Source: JAAYCB01 sp012744395
GTDB lineage: Bacteria; Planctomycetota; Planctomycetia; Pirellulales; Thermoguttaceae
Length of the DNA stretch: 23,667 nucleotides
Direction: 5' to 3'
NCBI GenBank assembly: GCA_028703175.1
Contig: JAQVNJ010000097.1
Coordinates: 1 to 23,667, forward strand
Under the pieces are notes generated by a model, which searched no databases, was not told the origin of the DNA, and was given only the letters and a program-made list of their open reading frames with translations. Each line of letters starts with the position of its first letter. Within the stretch, counting starts at the first letter, position 1. The translations under genes were made by a program, and so were the position numbers. This document shows positions 15,497 through 23,028 of the stretch, piece after piece.

Positions 15497-16723
15497 ATGA
15501 CTGGTTTTGCGTATGCCGCCGCCGTTGTGCCGCTTCTCTGCTGCTCGGGGGCCGTGAGGGCCGCCGCTGCAATCGAAGTCTCCACGGAATTCGAGGGCGG
15601 CAAGATCGGCAAGGTGGAACGTGTTTCCGAGACGCACTTGCGTTGCGCAGTTCCGGGCGAAGTGGACCAGGACAAACGCAACCGGCAGCCCAGTTGGTTC
15701 TATTTTCGGCTCGAGGGCCTTGGCGGCGGCGAGCTGACGATCGACCTGACGGACCTCAAAGGCGAGTATAATTACCGGCCGCACGACGGCGCCGGCCTGC
15801 GCAACATGCGGCCGGTCTACAGCTACGACGACCGGACCTGGCATCACTTCGAGACGGCCGAGTGGAACGCCGCGGCCAGCGAGATCCGCGTGCGTCTAAG
15901 GCCGGCGGGCCCGCGCGTCTGGATCGCGCGGCAGCCGCCCTATACGCAGCGCCATCTTCAGGCCTTGCTCGCGGGTGCCGGCTGGCACCCCCATCTCCGG
16001 CAAGACGTGGTCGGAGAGAGCGTCGAACGACGGCCGCTGCTGCTCCTGACGATCACCAACCCGGCGATTGCCGACGGCGGCAAAAAGGTGATCTGGCTGA
16101 TGGCGCGCCAGCACGCCTGGGAAAGCGGGACCTCCTGGGTGGCGGAGGGGGCCGTCCGCTTCCTCCTGTCCAACGCGCCGGCGGCAGCGGCGATTCGCGA
16201 CCGGTTCCTTTGGAAGGTGTTTCCGCTGCCCGACCCGGATGGAGTGTTTCGCGGGGGCGTGCGGTTCAACGCGAACGGCTACGATCTGAACCGCAACTGG
16301 GACGTGACCGACGAGCGGCTGATGCCCGAAATATACCACGAGCGGAAGGCGATCTACGACTGGGTGGATCGGGGCGGGCGGATCGACCTCTTCCTGACGA
16401 TGCACAACACCGAGGCGGCGGACTTCATTCAGGGCCCGGCCGAACTCGCGCCGCTGGCAACCAGGTTCTGGAAGCTGCTGGTGGACGGCAGCGCGTTCCA
16501 TCAGCCCAAGGCGCCGCGCTCGGCGCCATCGGCGGCCGGCGCGGGCAGAGGCCGGCTGGACACGCCCGGCGCGCTGTTTCGAGACCGCAAGATTCCGGCG
16601 TTTCTCATGGAGCAGATGGTGGACACGAGCCCGAGGCTTTCGCGCCCCCCGACGGTCGAGGACCGCCTGGAGTTTGGAGCCGCGCTGGTGAAGGCAATCT
16701 GCGCGGCCGTGGAAGAGCCCTGA
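15497..16723 (+). CDS. Secreted M14-family zinc carboxypeptidase
   Basis: A 408-residue metallopeptidase with a signal peptide (MTGFAYAAAVVPLLCCSGAVRAAAA). Residues about 27-145 form the N-terminal beta domain seen in cytosolic-carboxypeptidase-like M14 enzymes (WFYFRLEGLGGGELTIDL ... RPVYSYDDRTWHHF). The catalytic domain follows: zinc ligands His206 and Glu209 (RQHAWESGTSW), Arg266 region in DLNRNWD, third ligand His303 in LTMHNTE, and probable general base Glu372 in FLMEQMVD. All are present, so an active enzyme removing C-terminal residues from peptides is likely, exported to the periplasm or outside. GAGGAG lies 7 nt before the ATG at 15497; the open frame reaches further upstream (to 15194) but without a ribosome site or signal peptide. 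It is a single-gene unit. Confidence 0.9.
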   Translation: MTGFAYAAAVVPLLCCSGAVRAAAAIEVSTEFEGGKIGKVERVSETHLRCAVPGEVDQDKRNRQPSWFYFRLEGLGGGELTIDLTDLKGEYNYRPHDGAGLRNMRPVYSYDDRTWHHFETAEWNAAASEIRVRLRPAGPRVWIARQPPYTQRHLQALLAGAGWHPHLRQDVVGESVERRPLLLLTITNPAIADGGKKVIWLMARQHAWESGTSWVAEGAVRFLLSNAPAAAAIRDRFLWKVFPLPDPDGVFRGGVRFNANGYDLNRNWDVTDERLMPEIYHERKAIYDWVDRGGRIDLFLTMHNTEAADFIQGPAELAPLATRFWKLLVDGSAFHQPKAPRSAPSAAGAGRGRLDTPGALFRDRKIPAFLMEQMVDTSPRLSRPPTVEDRLEFGAALVKAICAAVEEP

Positions 16724-16835
16724 GCCTGTCCGGTGGCGCAGAGCGGCCCAACCCACCACGGCTGGCATGGCCGTCGGCGCGCTTTTGGAACCGAACCGGT
16801 TCGCCGCGGCAAACCGGCAGCGCCGCCCCACCACG

Positions 16836-17357
16836 GCGCAACCGGTCAGCAAAACGGTTGGCGGCGTCCCGGTGGGCCGCCGCTCCGGCCATGGCAATTC
16901 GCACGTAGGCAAAAATCGCCGGCACAATTGGCGCTGCGAGGCGTACAGGCAATCGCCCGCTCNNNNNNNNNNNNNNNNNNNNNNNNNNNNNNNNNNNNNN
17001 NNNNNNNNNNNNNNNNNNNNNNNNNNNNNNNNNNNNNNNNNNNNNNNNNNNNNNNNNNNNNNTCAGCAAAACGGTTGGCGGCGTCCCGGTGGGCCGCCGC
17101 TCCGGCCATGGCAATTCGCACGTAGGCAAAAATCGCCGGCACAATTGGCGCTGCGAGGCGTACAGGCAATCGCCCGCTCTGGACCACCCTACGCGACAGC
17201 GTCAGCGCAACCGGTCAGCAAAACGGTTGGCGGCGTCCCGGTGGGCCGCCGCTCCGGCCATGGCAATTCGCACGTAGGCAAAAATCGCCGGCACAATTGG
17301 CGCTGCGAGGCGTACAGGCAATCGCCCGCTCTGGACCACCCGACGAGGAGCGTCAGC
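16836..17357. repeat. 152-bp tandem repeat array with assembly gap
   Basis: Three copies of a 152-bp unit: 16836-16962 (cut by the gap), 17063-17204 and 17205-17357. The 117 nt from TCAGCAAAACGGTTGG to CAATCGCCCGCTC are identical in all three. Only the end of the unit differs slightly (CTACGCGACAGCGTCAGCG versus CGACGAGGAGCGTCAGCG). Each complete unit can form two adjacent hairpins, CAACCG-10 nt-CGGTTG and GGCGGC-10 nt-GCCGCC. The array fills the spacer between the convergent M14 and phosphorylase genes, and its right end covers the phosphorylase stop codon. Short open frames through the repeat have no start signals. Confidence 0.9.
16963..17062. other. Assembly gap (100 N)
   Basis: Exactly 100 undetermined bases, the conventional placeholder for a gap of unknown size, fall inside the tandem repeat. 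If one 152-bp period separates copies 1 and 2, the real missing length is about 35 nt; each extra unit would add 152. Confidence 0.98.
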
Positions 17358-19551
17358 GGAAGTTCATGTCGCAGCTCGTGCCGCCGGCCGCCGGCAGGTA
17401 GGCGTGCTGCACGTAGTCGGCCACCATCCGGTCGGAGCTGAATCGCCAGCCGAGCGTGCTGATCGAGTTCATCATCCGCTTGATCCAGTAGCGGGGCAGG
17501 CCGTCGATGTCGCGATCGTAGTAGAGCGGGATCACCTCTTCCTGGAGAGTCTCCATCAGGTATTCCGCGTCGCGGCGGTCGGTGATCGACCAGTCGACGT
17601 GGCTCCGGCCCTTGCCGATTGCGAACCCGTTGTAGCCGTCGTAGCCTTCGGCCCACCACCCGTCGAGGATCGACAGGTTGAGGGCCCCGTTGAGGACGGC
17701 CTTCTGGCCGCTCGTTCCCGAGGCTTCCAGCGGCCGCCGCGGGGAGTTGAGCCAGACGTCGACGCCCTGGATCAGGTGGCGGCAGACGTTGATGTCGTAG
17801 TCTTCGATGAAGGCGATCCGGTTGGCGAACCGCGGATCGTGCCGCAAGTTGGCGATCCGCTTGATCAGCTCCTTGCCGGGCTGGTCGGCGGGGTGGGCCT
17901 TGCCGGCGAAGATGATCTGCATCGGGCGCTTCGGGTCGTTGACGATCCGGTCGAGCAGATCGAGGTCGTGGAGGATCAGGTCGGCCCGCTTGTAGGTGGC
18001 GAATCGCCGGGCGAACCCGATCGTGAGGATGTTCGGGTCGAGCATGTTTCGGGCGGCCTCGACGGCCTCCTCGCTCTCGCCGCGGCGACGGCACTGGCGG
18101 CTGACCCGGCGGCGGACGAAGGACAAGAGGAGGTTCTTGAGCGTGTGGTGCGTTTCCCACAACTCGCCCGGATCGACGTCGTGGATCGCCTGCCAGGCCT
18201 CGGGGTTGCCCATGCGGCTGAACCAGTCGGGGGCGAAGTGGCGGTCGTAGAGCTGCTGCATCTGCCAGGCGAGCCAACTGGGGACGTGCACGCCGTTGGT
18301 GATGTGGCCGATGGGGATTTCCTCCTCGACGCGCCAGGGCCAGAGGTGCGCCCACATCCGCCGCGAGACGTGGCCGTGCAGGCCGCTGACGGCGTTGGCG
18401 CGGCGGGAGAGCTTCAGCCCGAGGACCGTCATGCAGAACGGTTCGTGATCGTTCTTCGGCTCCACGCGCCCCAGGCCCATCAACTGCTCGAAGGAGATTC
18501 CCAACTCGTCGCGCAAGGGCCCGAGGTGCTCTTCGATCAGCCCGCCGTCGAAGCGGTCATGGCCGGCGGGCACGGGCGTATGGGTCGTGAACACGGTGTG
18601 TTGGGCCACGTCGCGGAGGGCGTCGTCGAAGGTCATCCCGTCGTCCTTCATCCGCTCGCGAATCGCCTCCAGGGTGGCAAACGCGCTGTGCCCTTCGTTG
18701 AGGTGGTAAACGCCCGGCGAGATGCCCAGGGCCTTCAGGGCGCGGACGCCCCCGACGCCGGCGACCAGCTCTTGCCGGATCCGCGTGCGGTTGTCGCCCC
18801 CGTAGAGGCGGCTGGTCAGCTCGCGGTCTTCCGGGCTGTTGCCCTTGACATCGGAGTCGAGCAGGTAGAGCCGCACCCGGCCGACGCGCATCAGGTGGAC
18901 CTTCGCCAGGAGTCGTCCGGTGCGGGTGGCGATCTCGATCGAGATCGGCTTTCCGTCGGGACCGCGGGCGGGCTCCATCGGCAGGTTTTCGACCTTTGTG
19001 TCGATGTACTCTTCTTGCTGCCAGCCGGTTTCATCCAGGCGCTGCTTGAAGTAGCCCTGGTCGTAGAACAGGCCGATCGCCACCAGGGGCACGCCGAGCC
19101 CGCTGGCGCTCTTGATGTGGTCTCCCGAGAGGACTCCCAGGCCGCCCGAATAGATCGGAATCGATTCGTGAACGCCGAATTCCAGCGAAAAATAAGCGAC
19201 CGGCTTCGAGCCGAGCACACCGGTGTGGGTCTTGGCCCAGCCCGCGCGCTGGGTCTGGTACTCCTTCAGCCGCCGGTAGGCATGGTTGATGCGGCTGAAA
19301 AGGACAAGCTCCGCCGCCCGCATCTCCAGCCGCTCGGGGGTGAACTCGCTCAACAGTGCGATCGGGTTGTGGTCCAACTGCCGCCAGCGGATCGGATCGA
19401 GGTCGCGAAACAGGTTGATCACCTCGGGCTGCCAGCTCCACCAGATATTGCGTGCCAGGGCATTGCACTTCTCGAACAGCGTTTCCGCCGTAAGTCCCGT
19501 TGCGATACCGAGTTCAGAAGAAGCCTCGATTGCCAGTTCCGTTCGACTCAT
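17353..19551 (-). CDS. glgP: Alpha-glucan (glycogen/maltodextrin) phosphorylase
   Basis: A 732-residue GT35-family enzyme that splits alpha-1,4-glucans with phosphate to give glucose 1-phosphate in the cytoplasm. The start region (FEKCNALARNIWWSWQPEVINLFRDLDPIRWRQLDHNPIALL) is typical of the shorter bacterial/archaeal branch of the family. Other landmarks are VAYFSLEFGVHESIPIYSGGLGVLSGDHIKSAS, HLNEGHSAF, TTHTPVPAGHDRF, and ITNGVHVPSW. The cofactor site EASGTSGQKAVLNG places the PLP-binding lysine at about residue 617. Length is normal for this branch. The last codons and TGA (17353-17355) lie in the 152-bp repeat, so the C-terminus may have been shaped by the repeat. A promoter with a perfect TATAAT lies about 70 nt upstream. 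It is transcribed divergently from cysC. Confidence 0.95.
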   Translation of the reverse strand: MSRTELAIEASSELGIATGLTAETLFEKCNALARNIWWSWQPEVINLFRDLDPIRWRQLDHNPIALLSEFTPERLEMRAAELVLFSRINHAYRRLKEYQTQRAGWAKTHTGVLGSKPVAYFSLEFGVHESIPIYSGGLGVLSGDHIKSASGLGVPLVAIGLFYDQGYFKQRLDETGWQQEEYIDTKVENLPMEPARGPDGKPISIEIATRTGRLLAKVHLMRVGRVRLYLLDSDVKGNSPEDRELTSRLYGGDNRTRIRQELVAGVGGVRALKALGISPGVYHLNEGHSAFATLEAIRERMKDDGMTFDDALRDVAQHTVFTTHTPVPAGHDRFDGGLIEEHLGPLRDELGISFEQLMGLGRVEPKNDHEPFCMTVLGLKLSRRANAVSGLHGHVSRRMWAHLWPWRVEEEIPIGHITNGVHVPSWLAWQMQQLYDRHFAPDWFSRMGNPEAWQAIHDVDPGELWETHHTLKNLLLSFVRRRVSRQCRRRGESEEAVEAARNMLDPNILTIGFARRFATYKRADLILHDLDLLDRIVNDPKRPMQIIFAGKAHPADQPGKELIKRIANLRHDPRFANRIAFIEDYDINVCRHLIQGVDVWLNSPRRPLEASGTSGQKAVLNGALNLSILDGWWAEGYDGYNGFAIGKGRSHVDWSITDRRDAEYLMETLQEEVIPLYYDRDIDGLPRYWIKRMMNSISTLGWRFSSDRMVADYVQHAYLPAAGGTSCDMNFR

Positions 19552-19617
19552 AATAACTAAACCCTACCTACCGACTGTTCCCTGGGGTGGTCCCGCCAAT
19601 TCCTGGCTGGCGAGAAG

Positions 19618-19646
19618 ATTATATCGACCGTTTGGCGGACTGGCGA
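19618..19646 (-). promoter_or_regulatory. Candidate sigma-70-type promoter for glgP
   Basis: On the minus strand, TCGCCA (19646-19641, 4 of 6 to TTGACA) is followed after 17 nt by a perfect TATAAT (19623-19618). Predicted transcription start is near 19610, about 60 nt before the ATG. Confidence 0.5.
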
Positions 19647-19688
19647 CCCCAAAGTGCCCGCACCCCGCAACTGGGGCCCGGCGGGGCA

Positions 19689-19718
19689 TTGCCAGTGCCG
19701 AACGATTAAGCTTATCAT
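19689..19718 (+). promoter_or_regulatory. Candidate sigma-70-type promoter for cysC
   Basis: TTGCCA (19689-19694) and TATCAT (19713-19718), each 5 of 6 to consensus, are 18 nt apart. The leader would be about 65 nt. It lies back-to-back with the glgP promoter, with 42 nt between the two -35 boxes. Confidence 0.4.
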
Positions 19719-19789
19719 GCAAGATTCACCGCGGCCCCCCTCGACCAGGTATACCAGACGACGTTTTAGATTTTGGAGTGGACGACACG

Positions 19790-20449
19790 ATGGCTCACGA
19801 TCCCAACGTTCAGGTTCATTGGCACGAACACGCCGTAACGCGCGAGGAGCGCGAACAGCTCAACGGGCACAAGGGCTGCGTTGTCTGGCTCACCGGGTTG
19901 AGCGCCTGCGGAAAGAGCACGATCGCCAACCTGGTGGACCACCGGCTGCACGCCCTGGGCAAGCGGAGCTTCGTTCTCGACGGCGACAACATCCGCCACG
20001 GGCTGAACGCCGGCCCCGGGATGCTCAAAGACCGCCACGGCGAGGTCTTTGCCCAGCGTTTCGGCCTGGGCTTCTCCGCGCAGGATCGCGAGGAGAATAT
20101 CCGGCGGATCGGAACCGTCGCCAAGCTGTTTTGCGAATCCGGCGCGATCGCCATCACGGCCTTCATCAGCCCTTACCGCGTGGACCGGAATCGCGTTCGC
20201 CAGTCCCTGGCCGATGGAGACTTCATCGAGATCTTCGTCGACGCCCCCATCGAAATCTGCGAAAAACGCGATCCCAAGGGGCTCTACAAGAAAGCCCGTG
20301 CCGGAGAGCTGAAGGGATTCACGGGAATCGACGACCCCTACGAAGCCCCCGAAGAACCGGAGCTGCGGCTCGACGCGGCGAACAAGACCGCGGAGCAGTT
20401 GGCCGATGAAGTCCTCATGTACCTGAAGAGAGCGGGCAAACTGGGCTGA
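19790..20449 (+). CDS. cysC: Adenylyl-sulfate (APS) kinase
   Basis: A 219-residue cytoplasmic kinase that phosphorylates adenosine 5'-phosphosulfate to PAPS. The P-loop is GLSACGKST (36-44). Family motifs follow: FVLDGDNIRHGLN (61-73), FSAQDREENIRRIGTVAKLF (95-114), ITAFISPYRVDRNRVR (122-137), FIEIFVDAPIEICEKRDPKGLYKKARAGELKGFTGIDDPYE. Compared with the usual GLN-x3-LGFS spacing, there are about 18 extra residues (AGPGMLKDRHGEVFAQRF) between GLN and GLGFS. The ATG at 19790 follows a distant GGAG and starts a plausible N-terminus; the frame is open far upstream, but that overlaps glgP. No ATP sulfurylase gene is adjacent, so PAPS may serve sulfation of sugars or assimilation with enzymes encoded elsewhere. 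Confidence 0.95.
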   Translation: MAHDPNVQVHWHEHAVTREEREQLNGHKGCVVWLTGLSACGKSTIANLVDHRLHALGKRSFVLDGDNIRHGLNAGPGMLKDRHGEVFAQRFGLGFSAQDREENIRRIGTVAKLFCESGAIAITAFISPYRVDRNRVRQSLADGDFIEIFVDAPIEICEKRDPKGLYKKARAGELKGFTGIDDPYEAPEEPELRLDAANKTAEQLADEVLMYLKRAGKLG

Positions 20450-20462
20450 GTTGGCGGATGCC

Positions 20463-20480
20463 CACCACCACTTGGTGGTG
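20463..20480 (+). terminator. Hairpin after cysC
   Basis: CACCACCA (20463-20470) and TGGTGGTG (20473-20480) form a perfect 8-bp inverted repeat 14 nt past the cysC stop. There is no T-run behind it, so intrinsic termination is uncertain. Confidence 0.35.
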
Positions 20481-20587
20481 CGATCGCGATGTCGTGGCCA
20501 GGCTGCGGGTGAGCCGCTGCCGCGTCGTCGCTTCAGGCCCCACGCAGGAAGCACCCTGCCTTTGGGGGACGTCAAGGACGTCAGGGC

Positions 20588-20617
20588 TTGACTTGCCCCG
20601 GGCGGAAGTAGTAGACT
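20588..20617 (+). promoter_or_regulatory. Candidate promoter for the BON genes
   Basis: TTGACT (20588-20593) and TAGACT (20612-20617) with an 18-nt spacer resemble a sigma-70 promoter. The leader to the first BON ATG would be about 180 nt. Confidence 0.3.
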
Positions 20618-20805
20618 CTCGGACGGTGATTTCTCGTTGCGTTTTCCTAGCGGATTCGGCTAGCGGAGGAATTCTCTTCAAGCGGACAGCAATCGGCAAC
20701 CTGGATGTTGCGACTCTTGATTTTTTCCCGTCCGAATTTATTGCGCGCCGAGCGACGAAAGCCACCACGGGCCAGGTGAATTACCATGGAAGGCACGGAG
20801 TAGAA

Positions 20806-21054
20806 ATGGCCGAACGTTCGGCAGAGGATATTCAGCCGAGAGCGCAGCTGGCTCTCGCTGGTAGCCCGATCTGTGAGTTGAGGGAGTTGCGCGTCGAACC
20901 GCTCGACGGCGGATTGGTGCTGTCCGGGGCTGTTTCGAGCTTTTACCACAAGCAACTTGCGCAAGAGGCCGTGCGGGCACTCTGCAACGGAGAGGATATC
21001 GACCTGGTCAACGCGATTCGCGTGCACGGGAATCAGGTTCAGGATTTCCCCTGA
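20806..21054 (+). CDS. Small BON-like-domain protein (copy 1)
   Basis: An 82-residue protein: a short polar N-terminus and then a BON-like alpha/beta fold, with strand LRELRVEPLDGGLVLSGAVSSFYHKQLAQEAVRAL and a final strand DLVNAIRVHG. The GxVxSxxxKxxAxxxA pattern after a beta strand is typical of BON domains, which bind phospholipid or ligands in larger proteins. There is no signal peptide or membrane helix, so it is probably cytoplasmic. GGAG lies 7 nt before the ATG at 20806, which fixes the start. A similar gene follows 224 nt downstream on the same strand. Function is unknown. Confidence 0.75.
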   Translation: MAERSAEDIQPRAQLALAGSPICELRELRVEPLDGGLVLSGAVSSFYHKQLAQEAVRALCNGEDIDLVNAIRVHGNQVQDFP

Positions 21055-21056
21055 TT
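21031..21056 (+). terminator. Weak hairpin over the stop codon of BON copy 1
   Basis: AATCAGG (21031-21037) and CCTGATT (21050-21056) are complementary around a 12-nt loop and include the TGA stop. Only three T's end the stem, so at best this is a weak attenuator. Confidence 0.2.
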
Positions 21057-21278
21057 TCGGCAGGGCGTTGGCAGGCCGTCGCGATGAGCGTTCCCGACTT
21101 CGAGTTTTGAGGCTCGTTCGATAGGCATCAGTTGTGTCTGGTTGTCTCTAGCGGATGGCCGGCATGCATTCAGCGGAGGGACAGCCACCCGAAAAAGGAG
21201 AAGGAACAGGAGGTTCCCAAAACAACCGACCGCAACGGCAATGATTGCCCGGCAAGAGCGGCGGGCAAGGAGGGAGCC

Positions 21279-21566
21279 ATGGCAGACTCTTGGTACGGCC
21301 TCGGCATGGTGGAGCCGTGCGACTGCCACGACGATCATCCGATTCCTGAATCGCAACGGGAAGCAGAGCGATTGGCGGCTTCGATCGAGAGAGCGGTCAG
21401 CCGGGAAACCGGCGGCGGGGTGCGCAATCTGCGGGTGGAGATTCACGACGACGAGGTCCTTTTGACGGGCCGATGCAGCACCTACTACACCAAGCAGGTT
21501 GCCCAACACGCCGCCATGGTTCTCTCCGGCGACGCCGGCCTGACGAACTGCATCGAAGTCACCTGA
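21279..21566 (+). CDS. Small BON-like-domain protein (copy 2)
   Basis: A 95-residue paralogue of the gene at 20806: VRNLRVEIHDDEVLLTGRCSTYYTKQVAQHAAMVLSGDAGLTNCIEV aligns with the copy 1 core (strand, Gly, S-Y/F-Y-x-KQ-AQ-A, final strand). The N-terminus differs, with a MADSWYGLGMVEPCDCHDDHP segment rich in Cys, His and Asp that might bind a metal. AGGAGG lies 7 nt before the ATG at 21279, a strong ribosome site that decides the start. There is no signal peptide. A 7-bp hairpin (21031-21056) sits over the stop codon of copy 1, so the two genes might be transcribed together with some attenuation. Function is unknown. Confidence 0.8.
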   Translation: MADSWYGLGMVEPCDCHDDHPIPESQREAERLAASIERAVSRETGGGVRNLRVEIHDDEVLLTGRCSTYYTKQVAQHAAMVLSGDAGLTNCIEVT

Positions 21567-21643
21567 TCGGAGTCGAGCCGCGGAGCACTCGCCAAATTTC
21601 GCGCTCTTCCCCGGAGGCGTGACGTTCCGCACCCGTTGTGCAG

Positions 21644-22789
21644 TCACTTCCCTACTGGTCGCTCCCGCAAGCCCGGTTGACGCGGGATTCTCTCGATCAG
21701 TGCCTGGTCCATGGCACGCCGCTTACCAAGAGCCCAGGCTTCCGCCGTTTGCCAGACCTCGCTCTTTGTGCAGGCGCCCCGCTTGACGTTCTTGCGCAGA
21801 TCGTCACGGCACTCGGCGAAGAGCGCCTCGAATTGCGATTCGTATGGTTCCACGCCGCCGCCTGGGACCGTGCCGGTCGAGTCGGGAATCGCGCTGAGGT
21901 CGCCCCCGGCCAGCGCTTCGAGCATCTGGAGCCCCTTGAGCGATGATCCGAGAAGCGACGTTGCCAGCGCAGCGCGGCTCTGAACGGCGTCGATCCGCCG
22001 AGCCATCTCTCCGGCGGCCTGGTCGATGCACGCCGTCTCTTCCTCCGGCGAGAGCAGCTCTTCGGACGGTTCGGCGGGCAAGGCTTCTTCAACCACCGGC
22101 GCCAGACCGGCGGTCCTGTGCTCGGCCGCGGGCCGCACTTGCCACCCGATGACCAGCGGGGTGGCGATGATCGTCGCGACCAAGAGCATCGCGCCTGCTA
22201 AAAACGCCCAGAATCGCCAAGAGTGCCCGCCCGATGCCGCGGGCTGTTCCGGGCCGCCGGCGGCGGGCGGAGCAGCGACCGCCGGCGCGCCCGCGGCGGA
22301 TCGCTCGCCGGCGAGCGCCGCCGCCGGGCATCCGCAATGGGGACACTTCGCGGCCCGCCGCGACACCTTGTTGCCGCAGTCGGGGCAGGTGACCAGGCGG
22401 GCAAACTGCGGCTTCGGACCCGCGCCCTCCGCCTCGCACGGCAAATCCGAGGATTGGCGATTCCGGTCGACCGGCAGATCGGGGTAGACGTCGTCGGCCC
22501 ATTGCCAGCTTTGCCAATCCTGCCGCCGCACCTGGCAGAAACCGAGGCGCCCCTTGGTGGCCAGGTTGTCTAATTGCTCCTTGCTGACCGGCCCAAGCTG
22601 CTGGCCGTCTTCCGAGCGAATGTACCAGCCTTGGCCTCCCGTCTTGGCGCCGCGGCCGGCCGCGAACCCGGCCGCCGGAGGGACACGGGCGATCTTCCCG
22701 CAACCGGTACATTTGAATGTCTTGCCGCCGAGTTCGGCGGCAACACGGAACGGCTTCTGGCAGTCAGGGCACTGGAAGCGGATCGACAT
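21644..22789 (-). CDS. Zinc-ribbon / GYF_2-domain membrane protein
   Basis: A 381-residue modular protein. Residues 7-30 are a zinc ribbon (CPDC ... CTGC). Residues about 55-105 are a GYF_2 domain (WYIRSEDGQQLGPVSKEQLDNLATKGRL ... WQWADDVYPDLPV), a fold that binds proline-rich peptides. A second zinc ribbon is at 135-152 (CPDCGNKVSRRAAKCPHC). An Ala/Pro-rich linker leads to one membrane helix at about 193-216 (FWAFLAGAMLLVATIIATPLVIGW). The C-terminal 165 residues are acidic and then helical, ending in a basic tail. N-terminal zinc and GYF parts would face the cytoplasm. The architecture is common in planctomycetes, with unknown roles (scaffolding is a guess). No clear ribosome site precedes the ATG. 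The gene converges with BON copy 2. Confidence 0.9.
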   Translation of the reverse strand: MSIRFQCPDCQKPFRVAAELGGKTFKCTGCGKIARVPPAAGFAAGRGAKTGGQGWYIRSEDGQQLGPVSKEQLDNLATKGRLGFCQVRRQDWQSWQWADDVYPDLPVDRNRQSSDLPCEAEGAGPKPQFARLVTCPDCGNKVSRRAAKCPHCGCPAAALAGERSAAGAPAVAAPPAAGGPEQPAASGGHSWRFWAFLAGAMLLVATIIATPLVIGWQVRPAAEHRTAGLAPVVEEALPAEPSEELLSPEEETACIDQAAGEMARRIDAVQSRAALATSLLGSSLKGLQMLEALAGGDLSAIPDSTGTVPGGGVEPYESQFEALFAECRDDLRKNVKRGACTKSEVWQTAEAWALGKRRAMDQALIERIPRQPGLRERPVGK

Positions 22790-23028
22790 CGCGGCCGGTT
22801 GAGAAAAAGACCCGGTTTCCCCCCTTGCTTTTCAGCCTAATGTTCGCCGGTCCACCGGTCAATCGCCGCCCGGCCCCCGATCGCCGCTCGGCGCGGCGGC
22901 AGCCGAGACCGGGTCCGCTTCGACAAATGTCCAGGCAAGCTTCTCATCCTGGACCGACGCGGCGGCGCAATGGCCGGTGATCCGCGTGCCGCCGGCAGAC
23001 AGAGACAACGCCGTGAATTCCGTGCTAC

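Larger units (their letters stand above)
20450..20805 (+). other. Leader region between cysC and the first BON gene
   Basis: A 356-nt spacer with no convincing gene; the plus frame is open from 20458 but its translation before residue 117 has no family features. It contains the post-cysC hairpin, a doubled GACGTC palindrome near 20568-20582 and a possible promoter at 20588-20617. Confidence 0.45.

Noticed and set aside
16836..17357. CRISPR array
   Set aside because: The units are 152 bp with no alternation of short repeats and unique spacers; essentially the whole unit is identical between copies, so this is a simple tandem repeat.
17404..19560. Plus-strand open frame of 718 codons
   Set aside because: It is a shadow of glgP; the real gene on the minus strand carries all phosphorylase motifs, including the PLP lysine.
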